Source: Streptomyces aurantiacus
Lineage (GTDB): Bacteria; Actinomycetota; Actinomycetes; Streptomycetales; Streptomycetaceae
Reading direction: 5' to 3'
Assembly: GCF_001418335.1 (NCBI RefSeq)
Contig: NZ_LIPP01000032.1
Span: 56,900-120,899, forward strand
Length of the DNA: 64,000 nt
The notes beneath the pieces are model-generated. The model made no database searches. It was not told the DNA's origin and was given only the letters and a program-made list of their open reading frames with translations. Shown here piece after piece: positions 56,477-64,000 of this stretch. A program made the position numbers and the translations under genes. Position 1 is the stretch's first letter, and every line of letters starts with the position of its first letter.

Positions 56477-56543
56477 CTCGACCGCCTCTGCCTTCCGTGA
56501 AAATGAGAACCGAGGCGGGAACAGTAGCTGACGTCATGGCAGG

Positions 56544-57404
56544 TCAGCTCCCGCTTCCGCCCGGGAACGCGTACAGACGCCGGGCCGTACCCGCGAAGAT
56601 CTCCTGCCGGTCGCGCTCCGGCAGCCCTGCGAGGACCTCCTGGGCGAGGGCGAGGAGTTCCGGCAGCGACTGCTCGGCCGCCGGACAGTTCGACCCCCAG
56701 GCGATCCGCTCGGCGCCGAACGCCTCGACGACCGGTCCGAGGAAGTCCCCGGCTCGCTCTCCGGCGTCCTGGAGCCGCTCAAGGTTGCGATGGGTGAGCT
56801 TGAGGTGCAGGCCCGGGTGGGCCGCGAGTTCCGCGACCTCGGCGCCGGCGCGGGCGGGCGAGGCGGCGATGTCGGGGTAGCCGATGTGGTCGAGGAGCAC
56901 CTTCACGCCCGGGAACCGTTTCAGGAGTTCCACCAGTTGTCCGGTGGCCGACCCGAGGCGCATCTGGAGGCAGACCGGCAGGTCCAGTTCACCGGCCTGC
57001 TCCCAGAAGGGGAACGTCTCCGGGGCGACGAACCACTCGCCCTGCGTGGGTACGGTGCTGCCGCTGGTGAACAGCCGCACACCGGCCAGACCACCCTCGC
57101 CGACCGCGGCCTTGAGGTTCGTGGCGGCGTCCGGCCGCAGCGGGTCGACCGTGCCCACGGCGACGAAGCGCCCCGGCAGGCGCCGACTGCTGTCGAGGAC
57201 GTACGCGTTGTCGTAGCCGTAGTTCGTGGTGGCCTGGACCAGGACGGCCTGAGCGATGCCGGTCTCGTCCATGCGACTGACCATGCCCTCGGCGGTCACG
57301 GGCCGGGTCGCGGCCCACTCCGACTGCTTTCCCCCGAGCGGGGTCTTCGGGTATGCGGTCGGGTCCTCGGAGATGATGTGGCAGTGTGCGTCGACGACGT
57401 CCAT
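56544..57404 (-). CDS. Amidohydrolase, LigI-like (PF04909)
   Basis: The product is 286 aa. Metal motif His7-x-His9 (DAHCHI) and LLDHIGYPD near 180; the barrel helix region ETGIAQAVLVQATTNYGYDN resembles 2-pyrone-4,6-dicarboxylate lactonase. The usual catalytic Asp near the end (GSDWP) is Asn here (WGSNCPAAEQ). It would hydrolyse a lactone or act as a decarboxylase-like enzyme. It sits between the regulator and the three Pht5-like genes. Confidence 0.85.
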   Translation of the reverse strand: MDVVDAHCHIISEDPTAYPKTPLGGKQSEWAATRPVTAEGMVSRMDETGIAQAVLVQATTNYGYDNAYVLDSSRRLPGRFVAVGTVDPLRPDAATNLKAAVGEGGLAGVRLFTSGSTVPTQGEWFVAPETFPFWEQAGELDLPVCLQMRLGSATGQLVELLKRFPGVKVLLDHIGYPDIAASPARAGAEVAELAAHPGLHLKLTHRNLERLQDAGERAGDFLGPVVEAFGAERIAWGSNCPAAEQSLPELLALAQEVLAGLPERDRQEIFAGTARRLYAFPGGSGS

Positions 57405-57455
57405 GCGGGGTGCTCCCTTGTCTTCGGTGTGTTCTGTGCGGCCGGGCTCCCAGGC

Positions 57456-58439
57456 TCAGGCGTCCGGGTAGTCGCCCTCGGCGAACAGCGATCGCGCGTC
57501 GGTGGGGAAGCCGGGGTCGAGCAGCCCCTGCCGCACGGAGAACCGCACCATCGCGTTCAGGCTGGTCTCGTTGGCCGTGATGCCGTACGGGACGGGGTCG
57601 CCGCCGGTCTGCTGTCCCTGGCGGGCCAGTCGGGGCACGGCCGACCACTCGGGCCGGTCGGCGAGATGCCGTCGCTTGCTCTGCGCGAACGCCGCGTACA
57701 GCTTGGCCGGCAGGCCGGGGTCGCGCTCCACCAGCTCGGAGCGCACCGAGATCAGCGAGTGCAGCGGGTAGACACCGGTCCGCAGGTAGTGGTCCACGGC
57801 GAGCGTGCCGGCCTCCGGGAAGAGCGGATAGGGGCCGTCGTCGCCCCCGGACCGCGGATCGGGCGCCGCCGTCCAGCCGGCCCGGGGCGAACCCGCCCGG
57901 CCGGTCCCCGCGTTGCCGGTCAGGGCGGCATCGATCTCCCCGGCGCGCAGCAGCTCGCCCAGCGAGCGGCCGTCCGTGACCCGCTCGACGTTGGCGGGGA
58001 CCCGCCCCTCGATGTGGTCGTCGTCGTCCACCACCCACGTGATCTTGTCGGTGTCCACCCCGTACTCCTCGCCCAGCACGCCGCGCACCCACACTCCGGT
58101 GCTCACCGAGTAGGCGCGCACCCCTACCCGGCGTCCTTCCAGATCGCGCGGCACGCGGATGCCGGAACGGGTGGCGCACTGCACGTCGCCGTGGTGGAAG
58201 CGCCGGTTGAGGAACACCGGCACCGCTGTCAGCGATATGCCTTCCTGACGTGCCATCAGGTAGGAGACCGGAGCCAGTTCGCACACGTCGAACTCCAGGT
58301 CCCGGATCATTCGCCGGTAGGCGCCGATGACCGGCTTGACCTCCACCGGCTCGACCAGGTACCCGTCCATCCCCGCGTCACCGTCCAGCAGCGGCTGTGC
58401 GTGCGGGAAGTCGCCGAGAACCACCGTGAGCTTGTCCAT
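57456..58439 (-). CDS. 4,5-dihydroxyphthalate decarboxylase-like protein (paralogue 1)
   Basis: The product is 327 aa, of the periplasmic-binding-protein fold used by cytosolic decarboxylases of the Pht5 type. Motifs: LTVVLGDFPHAQPLLDG at the N-terminus, FDVCELAPVSYLMARQEG near 50, and VGVRAYSVSTGVWVRGVLGE near 110. It has no signal peptide, so it is not an importer component. ATG 58439 is used. It is one of three related genes in the operon. Confidence 0.8.
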   Translation of the reverse strand: MDKLTVVLGDFPHAQPLLDGDAGMDGYLVEPVEVKPVIGAYRRMIRDLEFDVCELAPVSYLMARQEGISLTAVPVFLNRRFHHGDVQCATRSGIRVPRDLEGRRVGVRAYSVSTGVWVRGVLGEEYGVDTDKITWVVDDDDHIEGRVPANVERVTDGRSLGELLRAGEIDAALTGNAGTGRAGSPRAGWTAAPDPRSGGDDGPYPLFPEAGTLAVDHYLRTGVYPLHSLISVRSELVERDPGLPAKLYAAFAQSKRRHLADRPEWSAVPRLARQGQQTGGDPVPYGITANETSLNAMVRFSVRQGLLDPGFPTDARSLFAEGDYPDA

Positions 58440-58491
58440 GCTCTGTCCTTTGCTGTTTCTGTTTCCGGTCCGACGGCCCGTGCCGCGGCTT

Positions 58492-59370
58492 TCAGCCGCC
58501 GAGGCGGGCCGGCGGGACGCCGAGTGCCGCACAGGTCCGCTCGACGAGTTCGTCGTAGTCCACCGCCCGTGGAATCACGTCCTGATCCAGCGCGTAGGCG
58601 GCGGCCTTGGTGAACGCGCCGCGCAGCGCTTCGAAGCCCACCGGGTGCAGGGCGACCGGCCCGTCGTGCTCCTTGGCGGTCAGCACCGAGCGCATCGCGT
58701 CGTACGCGGCGAGGACGGCGGCGGGGTGTTCCGCGGCAGCGGCCGCGGACACGCCGACCACGTGATTGACCGGGATGAACCCCTGGTCCTTCGACCACTG
58801 TTCGGCGACCTCGTGGGGGTTGTCGACGGCGGTGCGGGTCCGGTCGTCGGAGGGCAGTTCGTTGCCCATGATCCCGAAGTCGATCCGGCCCGCCAGGAAG
58901 TCCGCGGGCAGCTTGGACCCCTCCGGCGCCCGCCGCACCCAGGACGGGTCCTCGGCACCGTCGACGTGGTGGCCCTCGTACGTCCTCCAGTCCACCTTGC
59001 GCAGGTCGACGCCGTACTGCTCGGTGAGGAATCCGCGCATCCACACACCGGTGGTCTGGCTCCAGGCGCGGACTCCGACGCTGTGCCCCTCCACGTCGGC
59101 AACCGACAGGTTGCCGAGGGTCACCAGGGTCTGGTGCTGGTGGCGTCCGAGGGTGGTGACCGGCAGCAGCAGCACTGGTCTGCCATGAGCGACGGCCTGC
59201 AGAACGGTCACGATCGCCAGTTCGCACAGGTCCACGTCCGACGCGTTCACAAAACCGCGGGAGGCCTTGTGCACCGGCGAGATGTCGACGCGCTCCGGCT
59301 CCGCACCCGCTTCGCGGGCCGCCGCCAGCGCGGCTGCCGCGAGATCGTCACGGCCAAGCACCAACTGCAT
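58492..59370 (-). CDS. 4,5-dihydroxyphthalate decarboxylase-like protein (paralogue 2)
   Basis: The product is 292 aa, shorter than its neighbours at the N-terminus. It shares the family core: DVDLCELAIVTVLQAVAHG, VGVRAWSQTTGVWMRGFLTE and FIPVNHVVGVSAAA. No signal peptide. It diverges most from paralogue 1 in the first 40 residues, so its activity may differ. The start ATG 59370 has GGAGAGAG upstream. Confidence 0.78.
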   Translation of the reverse strand: MQLVLGRDDLAAAALAAAREAGAEPERVDISPVHKASRGFVNASDVDLCELAIVTVLQAVAHGRPVLLLPVTTLGRHQHQTLVTLGNLSVADVEGHSVGVRAWSQTTGVWMRGFLTEQYGVDLRKVDWRTYEGHHVDGAEDPSWVRRAPEGSKLPADFLAGRIDFGIMGNELPSDDRTRTAVDNPHEVAEQWSKDQGFIPVNHVVGVSAAAAAEHPAAVLAAYDAMRSVLTAKEHDGPVALHPVGFEALRGAFTKAAAYALDQDVIPRAVDYDELVERTCAALGVPPARLGG

Positions 59371-59414
59371 TTCTCTCTCCTCTTGCTGCACGAATCGCTG
59401 CACTGACTGGGGCC

Positions 59415-60599
59415 TCAGGGACGGGCGTTGGGGGAACGCGCCGTCGGCGGCCGGTGGTGCCGCTCGTGGTGCCGGCGCAGCAGATCGACGCCGAAGTCGT
59501 TGCCGTTGGGGGTGCGCACGACGGTGTGGATGTGCCGGCGCGAGGGGTAGTCGTTGTCGAAGAGCACCCCGGCCATGTGCTCGAACTCGACGAGGATCAC
59601 CGGGCTGTGGAAGCGGTAGTAGAAGGTGCCGTCGGGGTCCCCGGCCCAGGCGAAGTGGGTGTCGCCCTCGTGGGCCCGCACCTCGTTCATGCGCACCCGG
59701 GCGTGCTGGTCGCCGGCCCGGTTCACGTACAGCCCCAGGAGCCGCAGTGCGGTGTCCCGCTGGCCGGCGGACATCCCGCTGAGCGGCAGTCCCTGGTGGT
59801 CGAGTTCGTAGTTGTCGCGGAAGGCGCCGACGAACAGCTCGGGCGGCATCGTGTCCGCGACGACGGCCCGCTCCCGCTGTCGGCCGTCGAGTTGGGTGAA
59901 CAGCTCGTGGCCGAGAGCCTCCTCGCCCCGGAAGGCCACGGTCCCGGCGTACTTCCCGGACCCGGCGACCACCGGTTCGGCGCCCAGGAAGGAGGGGGTG
60001 AGGACCATCTGGTCCCCGACGAAGACGCAGTTGACGTTGACGTGGTGGCCGTCGAGCTGCCAGCCCCACGGGCCGCCGTCCTCCGGCTCACCGTAGAGGG
60101 AGAACCAGTACAGCCACTCGTTGAGCCCCTCGGTGTTGCCGCTCAGCTCGCCGATGGTGAGGTTGAGGCGCATCAGGTCGACCATCTGCCGGAACCCGTC
60201 CGCACTGAGACTTTCCCGGACGACGGCCAGGGCCCGTTCGCGCCCCGCGTCGTCGAAATCCTCCAGCAGCAGGCCGTGACGCAGGAAGTACCGGGCTCCG
60301 TTGTTCCAGTGGCGCCAGCTCACGTCGTCCATCGCGAACCGGCCCTCGGCGAGCTGCTCTTCCGTCAGGCCCGCGAGGTAGTCCTCCGCGGCCCGGTACA
60401 CCTTGCCGACGTCCGCGCCCGTGCCGCGCAGCGGGAACAGACCCGGCCGGATGCCGTCCGAAGTGGTCACTCCCCGAAAGGGCTCGTCCGCCGCCTTCAC
60501 GCGCCAGGCGACCTTTTCGAGCAGGTCGGGTGTCCAGACCTCCGGCTTGCGCGTGGGCGGATTGCCCCGCTTGCGCAGCCCTACCGGCTCTCCCGTCAC
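59415..60599 (-). CDS. DUF3500 protein
   Basis: The product is 394 aa, matching the DUF3500 family: WGWQLDGHHVNVNCVFVGDQ, then VLTPSFLGAEP, and a late THFAWAGDPDGTFYYRFHSP and FDNDYPSRRHIHTVVRTPNG. Several His residues in HH and RHIHTVVR blocks could bind a metal. The function of the family is not known to me. GTG 60599 has GGAGGAG. It is flanked on both sides by Pht5-like genes. Confidence 0.82.
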   Translation of the reverse strand: MTGEPVGLRKRGNPPTRKPEVWTPDLLEKVAWRVKAADEPFRGVTTSDGIRPGLFPLRGTGADVGKVYRAAEDYLAGLTEEQLAEGRFAMDDVSWRHWNNGARYFLRHGLLLEDFDDAGRERALAVVRESLSADGFRQMVDLMRLNLTIGELSGNTEGLNEWLYWFSLYGEPEDGGPWGWQLDGHHVNVNCVFVGDQMVLTPSFLGAEPVVAGSGKYAGTVAFRGEEALGHELFTQLDGRQRERAVVADTMPPELFVGAFRDNYELDHQGLPLSGMSAGQRDTALRLLGLYVNRAGDQHARVRMNEVRAHEGDTHFAWAGDPDGTFYYRFHSPVILVEFEHMAGVLFDNDYPSRRHIHTVVRTPNGNDFGVDLLRRHHERHHRPPTARSPNARP

Positions 60600-60665
60600 C
60601 GCTCCTCCTCTCGATGTCTCTTCACCGGTGCGCCGCCCGGCGGCGCACCCCTGCCGATCGCCTTC

Positions 60666-61586
60666 TCACCGGTCGAGGAAGGCTGTCTTCTTCTCGATGG
60701 CCGCGACATCCACCGACTCCCCGATGAGGCTCTGCTCCAGGGCGTACTGTCCGGCGATCTCCAGGCAGGCGCTCAGTGACGCGCTCCAACCGGCCACGAC
60801 CGCGCGCCCGGCGGGCGAGTCGTCACGCTCGTCCGCGGTGTCCGCGATCGCCTGCTTGAGAGCCCGGTAGAAGGCGAGTACGGCGTCCGGACGGGTGCGC
60901 AGGACGTCGTCGCGCACCACCAGCAGATGGTTCGCCGGGATCGTCCCGTGCCGCTCGGCCCACGCCTGCCCGGCGGTCTCGGCGTCCGCCACGAGCGGGA
61001 GAAGACCCGCACCTTGTCCGCCGATCGCCTTCGGGCCGAGCACCGCCGCACAGACGTCATGGGCGTGCAGCAGGTCCGCGACCCGCCCGGTCTCCGACCG
61101 CTCCACGTTCGCGGGATTGACGTACTGGGCGACATGGACGTCCTCGGTGGTCACCCAGGTGATGTCGGAGGACTCCACCCCGTACTCCTCGCGCAGCCAG
61201 CCACGCACCCACAGACCGGTGGTCTGGCCGTACGAGCGCACACCCACGCGCCGGCCGACGAGTTCCCGGGGGCTGAGGTGTGGGCCCTCGGGCAGCCTGG
61301 TCAGGGAACGGTGGTGGGTGCTGCCCACCAGTACCACCGGCAGCAGGGTGACCGGGACGCCGGCGTCGCGTGCCTGGAGGTAGGTGGCCGTCGGCATCTC
61401 GCAGATGTCGTAGGCCAGTTCACGGACCATCCGGGCGAAGGCCGGGGGCAGTGGGGAGGACTCCGGGTAGTGGCAGTCCACCCCGTCCACCGGGACGGCC
61501 CCGTCCTTCAGCGGCCGGGTGTGCGGGTAGTTGCCCAGCAGCACGGACAGCGGTGCCCTCGGATGTGTCCCGCTCACGGCGCTCAC
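60666..61586 (-). CDS. 4,5-dihydroxyphthalate decarboxylase-like protein (paralogue 3)
   Basis: The product is 306 aa, close to paralogue 1 in layout: LSVLLGNYPHTRPLKDG, YDICEMPTATYLQARDAG and VGVRSYGQTTGLWVRGWLRE, then IPANHLLVVRDD. No signal peptide. GTG 61586 overlaps the ThDP enzyme stop by 4 bp, so the two are translationally coupled. Confidence 0.8.
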   Translation of the reverse strand: MSAVSGTHPRAPLSVLLGNYPHTRPLKDGAVPVDGVDCHYPESSPLPPAFARMVRELAYDICEMPTATYLQARDAGVPVTLLPVVLVGSTHHRSLTRLPEGPHLSPRELVGRRVGVRSYGQTTGLWVRGWLREEYGVESSDITWVTTEDVHVAQYVNPANVERSETGRVADLLHAHDVCAAVLGPKAIGGQGAGLLPLVADAETAGQAWAERHGTIPANHLLVVRDDVLRTRPDAVLAFYRALKQAIADTADERDDSPAGRAVVAGWSASLSACLEIAGQYALEQSLIGESVDVAAIEKKTAFLDR

Positions 61587-63238
61587 ACGTCCTCGCCGTA
61601 CTGGATGCGGCGGTACGGAGTGCTCAGCACCTCGCGGGTGATACGGACGTCGATCACGGTGGGCCGGGGGGCCCGCACGTACTCCGCCAGTGCGTCGCGC
61701 AGCTCCTGTGCCGTGCGGACCGTGGCCCCGCCGCCGCCGAGCGCCTGGGCGACCGCCCCCAGTTCGGGCGTGGAGATGGTCGCCAGCTCCGGGTCCAGTC
61801 CCTTCGCCTTCGCCTTGTGGTATTCGGCGCCGAGGCCCTGGTCGTTCATCACGACGACGAGCAGCGGGATGTCGTAGCGGCACGCCGTCTCGAACTCCGG
61901 CAGGTGCATGACGAAGCTCGCGTCACCCTCCACCACGAAGCCGGGCTTGTTGCCCTTCGCGACCATCTGGCCCATGGCGATCAGCGGGGCCTGTCCGATG
62001 GCGCCGAACATGCCGTAGTTGGAGAGCACGTCACGGGAGCGCTGGAAGAGCATGGTGCCGAAGTCGGTCTGGTGTCCGCTGCCGAGCACCAGCCCCATCT
62101 CGCCCGGGAGTTCATGGTCGAGGATCCAGATCGCCTCGCGCGGGTCGAGCCGTCCGGGCTCGCGCACGTACTCCGCCGGCTGCTGGGCCCGGGCGGTCAG
62201 GTGCTGCCGGACCTGGTCGGTGTGGAAGCCCTCCAGCCGGGCGGACCGCTCCTCAAGCGCCCGGGTCAGCTCGGTGAGGGCGCTGACCGCGTCGGCCTGG
62301 AGGTAGCAGTCCGCCGTCCTGCCGTTGCCCATCACCAGGTGCGGAGCGGTGTCGATCTGGACGTACTTGGCCTCGGGGTAGAGGTAGCCGCTCTCGATGG
62401 TGTAGTGGTTCAGGCTGGCGCCCACCGCGATCACGCAGTCGGCCTCCTGAAGCAGTTCCATCGACACCTTGTCGCCGAAGAGACCCGACAGACCGACGTG
62501 GAACCCGGTGCGGTCGCACAGCCAGTTCTTCGCCTGGAGGGTGGTGGCCAGCAGGGCGCCGGTGCGCTCCTGGAGGGCGAGGATCTCCTCACCGGCGTCC
62601 GCCTTGCGCGCACCCCGCCCCGCGATGATCACCACTCGCTCGGCGTCCTGGATCAGGTCGCAGGCGGCCCGGACCCTGGCCGGGTCCGGCAGCAGCCGGC
62701 GCTTCTCGATCAGGGCGGTGGACGGTACGTAGTTCTCGTCGTAGTCGTCCAGATCGGCGACCTGTACGTCGAAAGGCGCGCTGATCATGACCGGCTTGGA
62801 CTCGGTCCGCGCCAGGTAGAAGGCCTGCCGTACGGCGTCCTGGGCGTTCTCGGGCCGGGTCACCTGGATGAACTCGCACTCGATCGCGGCGGCGAAGCGC
62901 CGCTGGTCGAGGTACTGGGTGGCGCCCTCGTCGCCCAGCGGGGTCTCCCCGCAGAAGGCGACCAGGGGGGTGCCCGCCCGGCTCGCGCAGAGCATCGAGG
63001 TGGCCAGCTGCGAGACGCCGGGGCCGCTGGTCGTGGTGACCACGCCCGGCGCTCCCGCGCCACGGGCCCAGCCGTCCGCCATGCCGAGGCCGGAACCCTC
63101 GTGCCGCACCTCGTACAACCGCACCCCGCGGTCGGCGAGCGCGGCCATCCAGTGCATGTTGGCGTCGCCCATCATGCCGAAGACGTCGCTGGTGCCTTCC
63201 TTCACGAACGCCTCGGCCAGTGCTTCGTAGACCTTCAC
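61583..63238 (-). CDS. ThDP-dependent enzyme (acetolactate synthase/decarboxylase family)
   Basis: The product is 551 aa. ThDP glutamate Glu47 in EVRHEGSG, a central nucleotide-like domain (AERVVIIAGRGARKADAG), and the C-terminal cofactor motif GDASF...MND. Its FAD-binding features are weak, so it is more likely a 2-keto-acid decarboxylase or ligase than a true acetolactate synthase. GTG 63238 overlaps the hydratase stop by 4 bp. The substrate is unknown. Confidence 0.88.
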   Translation of the reverse strand: MKVYEALAEAFVKEGTSDVFGMMGDANMHWMAALADRGVRLYEVRHEGSGLGMADGWARGAGAPGVVTTTSGPGVSQLATSMLCASRAGTPLVAFCGETPLGDEGATQYLDQRRFAAAIECEFIQVTRPENAQDAVRQAFYLARTESKPVMISAPFDVQVADLDDYDENYVPSTALIEKRRLLPDPARVRAACDLIQDAERVVIIAGRGARKADAGEEILALQERTGALLATTLQAKNWLCDRTGFHVGLSGLFGDKVSMELLQEADCVIAVGASLNHYTIESGYLYPEAKYVQIDTAPHLVMGNGRTADCYLQADAVSALTELTRALEERSARLEGFHTDQVRQHLTARAQQPAEYVREPGRLDPREAIWILDHELPGEMGLVLGSGHQTDFGTMLFQRSRDVLSNYGMFGAIGQAPLIAMGQMVAKGNKPGFVVEGDASFVMHLPEFETACRYDIPLLVVVMNDQGLGAEYHKAKAKGLDPELATISTPELGAVAQALGGGGATVRTAQELRDALAEYVRAPRPTVIDVRITREVLSTPYRRIQYGEDV

Positions 63239-64000
63239 TTCTGGGACTCCTTCACGTTCGCCGCGGCCGTCGCGCGCGCTTTCAGGACGCCGTCGAGCCG
63301 TGCGAAGACCCGCAGCGCGTTGCCTCCGTAGACCGCCTGCCGGTCGGTGTCGCTCAGGCTGTCGATGGAGTCGAGGGTGTACTTGGTGTCGTCGAACCGC
63401 CGCCCGGTCTCCGGGTCCACGCTGCGGACCGCGCCGATCATCTCCGAGGCGAACAGGACGTTCTCGGCGGGGACGATGTCCAGCAGCAGTTCCATGCCGC
63501 GCTGGTGGTACACGCAGGTGTCGAAGGAGACGTTGCGCAGGATCGACTCCTCCAGCGGCGGCCGGCCGCGGTCCAGCATCATTCCGCGGTAGCGGCCCCA
63601 GTGATAAGGCACGGCGCCGCCGCCGTGCGGCAGGATCAGCTTCAGCGTCGGGAAGTCCTTGAACAGATCCGACTCGCACAGCTGCATGAACGCCGCCGTA
63701 TCACCGGCCAGGTAGTGGGCGCAGGTGCCCTGCATCGCCGGGTTCCTCGACATCGCGACGTGGATCATCGCGGGGACGTCGAGGTCGGCCATCTTCTCGT
63801 AGAGGGGGTAGTAGACCCGGTCCGTCAGTGGCGGCGCCTGGTAGTACCCGTCCGACGGGTCCGGGTTGAGCAGACAGCCGACGAAGCCCAACTCCTCGAC
63901 GCAGCGCTCCAGTTCGGCGACGGAGTTGCGCACGGAGGCGGCCAGCGCGTCGCCCGGGGACTGCGGGAGCTGGCACACGCCCACGAACCGCTCGGGGAAG
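63235..64000 (-). CDS. Amidohydrolase, LigJ-like hydratase (5' end outside window)
   Basis: The visible part is about 255 aa and runs off the right edge, so the start is missing. It resembles 4-oxalomesaconate hydratase of the protocatechuate 4,5-cleavage pathway: LILPHGGGAVPYHWGRYRG, VLFASEMIGAVRSVDPETG and DTKYTLDSIDSLSDTDRQAV. Related PF04909 proteins are decarboxylases, so the reaction is tentative. It opens the visible operon, coupled to the ThDP gene by a 4-bp overlap. Confidence 0.82.
   Translation of the reverse strand, partial: FPERFVGVCQLPQSPGDALAASVRNSVAELERCVEELGFVGCLLNPDPSDGYYQAPPLTDRVYYPLYEKMADLDVPAMIHVAMSRNPAMQGTCAHYLAGDTAAFMQLCESDLFKDFPTLKLILPHGGGAVPYHWGRYRGMMLDRGRPPLEESILRNVSFDTCVYHQRGMELLLDIVPAENVLFASEMIGAVRSVDPETGRRFDDTKYTLDSIDSLSDTDRQAVYGGNALRVFARLDGVLKARATAAANVKESQK

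Noticed and set aside
57456-61586. Three ABC substrate-binding proteins
   Set aside because: None has a signal peptide or lipobox, so they are cytosolic enzymes of the same fold.

Overview
The window is high-GC actinobacterial DNA with typical Streptomyces features: GTG starts, 4-bp ATGA/GTGA stop-start overlaps, SARP regulators, Tat-secreted propellers and an Scr1-type XRE regulator. About 40 kb is an antibiotic cluster. It combines a type II (aromatic) minimal PKS with a single-module iterative type I PKS of the 6-methylsalicylate type, a dedicated acyl-CoA carboxylase and a deoxysugar pathway. This composition matches the polyketomycin family: a decaketide tetracyclic quinone carrying amicetose, axenose and 3,6-dimethylsalicylate. 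I assign the family by gene content from memory; no alignment was run. No loading-independent aromatase and no sugar 3,5-epimerase is visible, so the cluster must continue to the left of base 1.

Layout of the cluster. 23-4473 (minus): SnoaL-like protein, methyltransferase, cyclase, FAD monooxygenase and an SDR. 4738-5775 (plus): a second methyltransferase. 5873-6685: small SARP. 15393 down to 6880 (minus): KS-alpha, KS-beta/CLF, ACP, carboxyltransferase, BCCP, biotin carboxylase, RmlA and RmlB. 15594-28772 (plus): salicylate C-methyltransferase, KSIII-like acyltransferase, type I PKS, aryl-AMP ligase, sugar 2,3-dehydratase, 3-ketoreductase, flavin reductase and flavin monooxygenase, ending at a strong two-way terminator. 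32274 down to 28837 (minus): glycosyltransferase, 4-ketoreductase and sugar 3-dehydratase. 32524-35420 (plus): DrrAB-like exporter and second glycosyltransferase. 38652-35386: AfsR-sized SARP. 39986-38754: sugar C-methyltransferase. Three promoter regions carry heptamer repeats at an exact 11-bp period, as expected for SARP binding, which ties the operons together.

40-50.4 kb is non-cluster DNA: a Tat-exported multicopper oxidase with a membrane partner, divergent from a hydrolase/TetR pair with two palindromic operators between them; an XRE regulator; a DUF574-type methyltransferase; a decayed aldo/keto reductase; a VOC protein; an Rrf2 regulator; a DUF4396 membrane protein; and a Tat-exported beta-propeller.

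50.9-64 kb is a run of twelve co-directional minus-strand genes with gaps of at most about 85 bp. It looks like an uncharacterised catabolic operon: a LigJ-like hydratase (cut by the window edge), a ThDP enzyme, three cytosolic proteins resembling 4,5-dihydroxyphthalate decarboxylase, a DUF3500 protein, a LigI-like amidohydrolase, a GntR/FCD regulator, a type B carboxylesterase, an SsuA/SsuC-like importer without its ATPase, and a secreted lactonase-type propeller. No substrate can be named. This is the best candidate in the window for an undescribed system.
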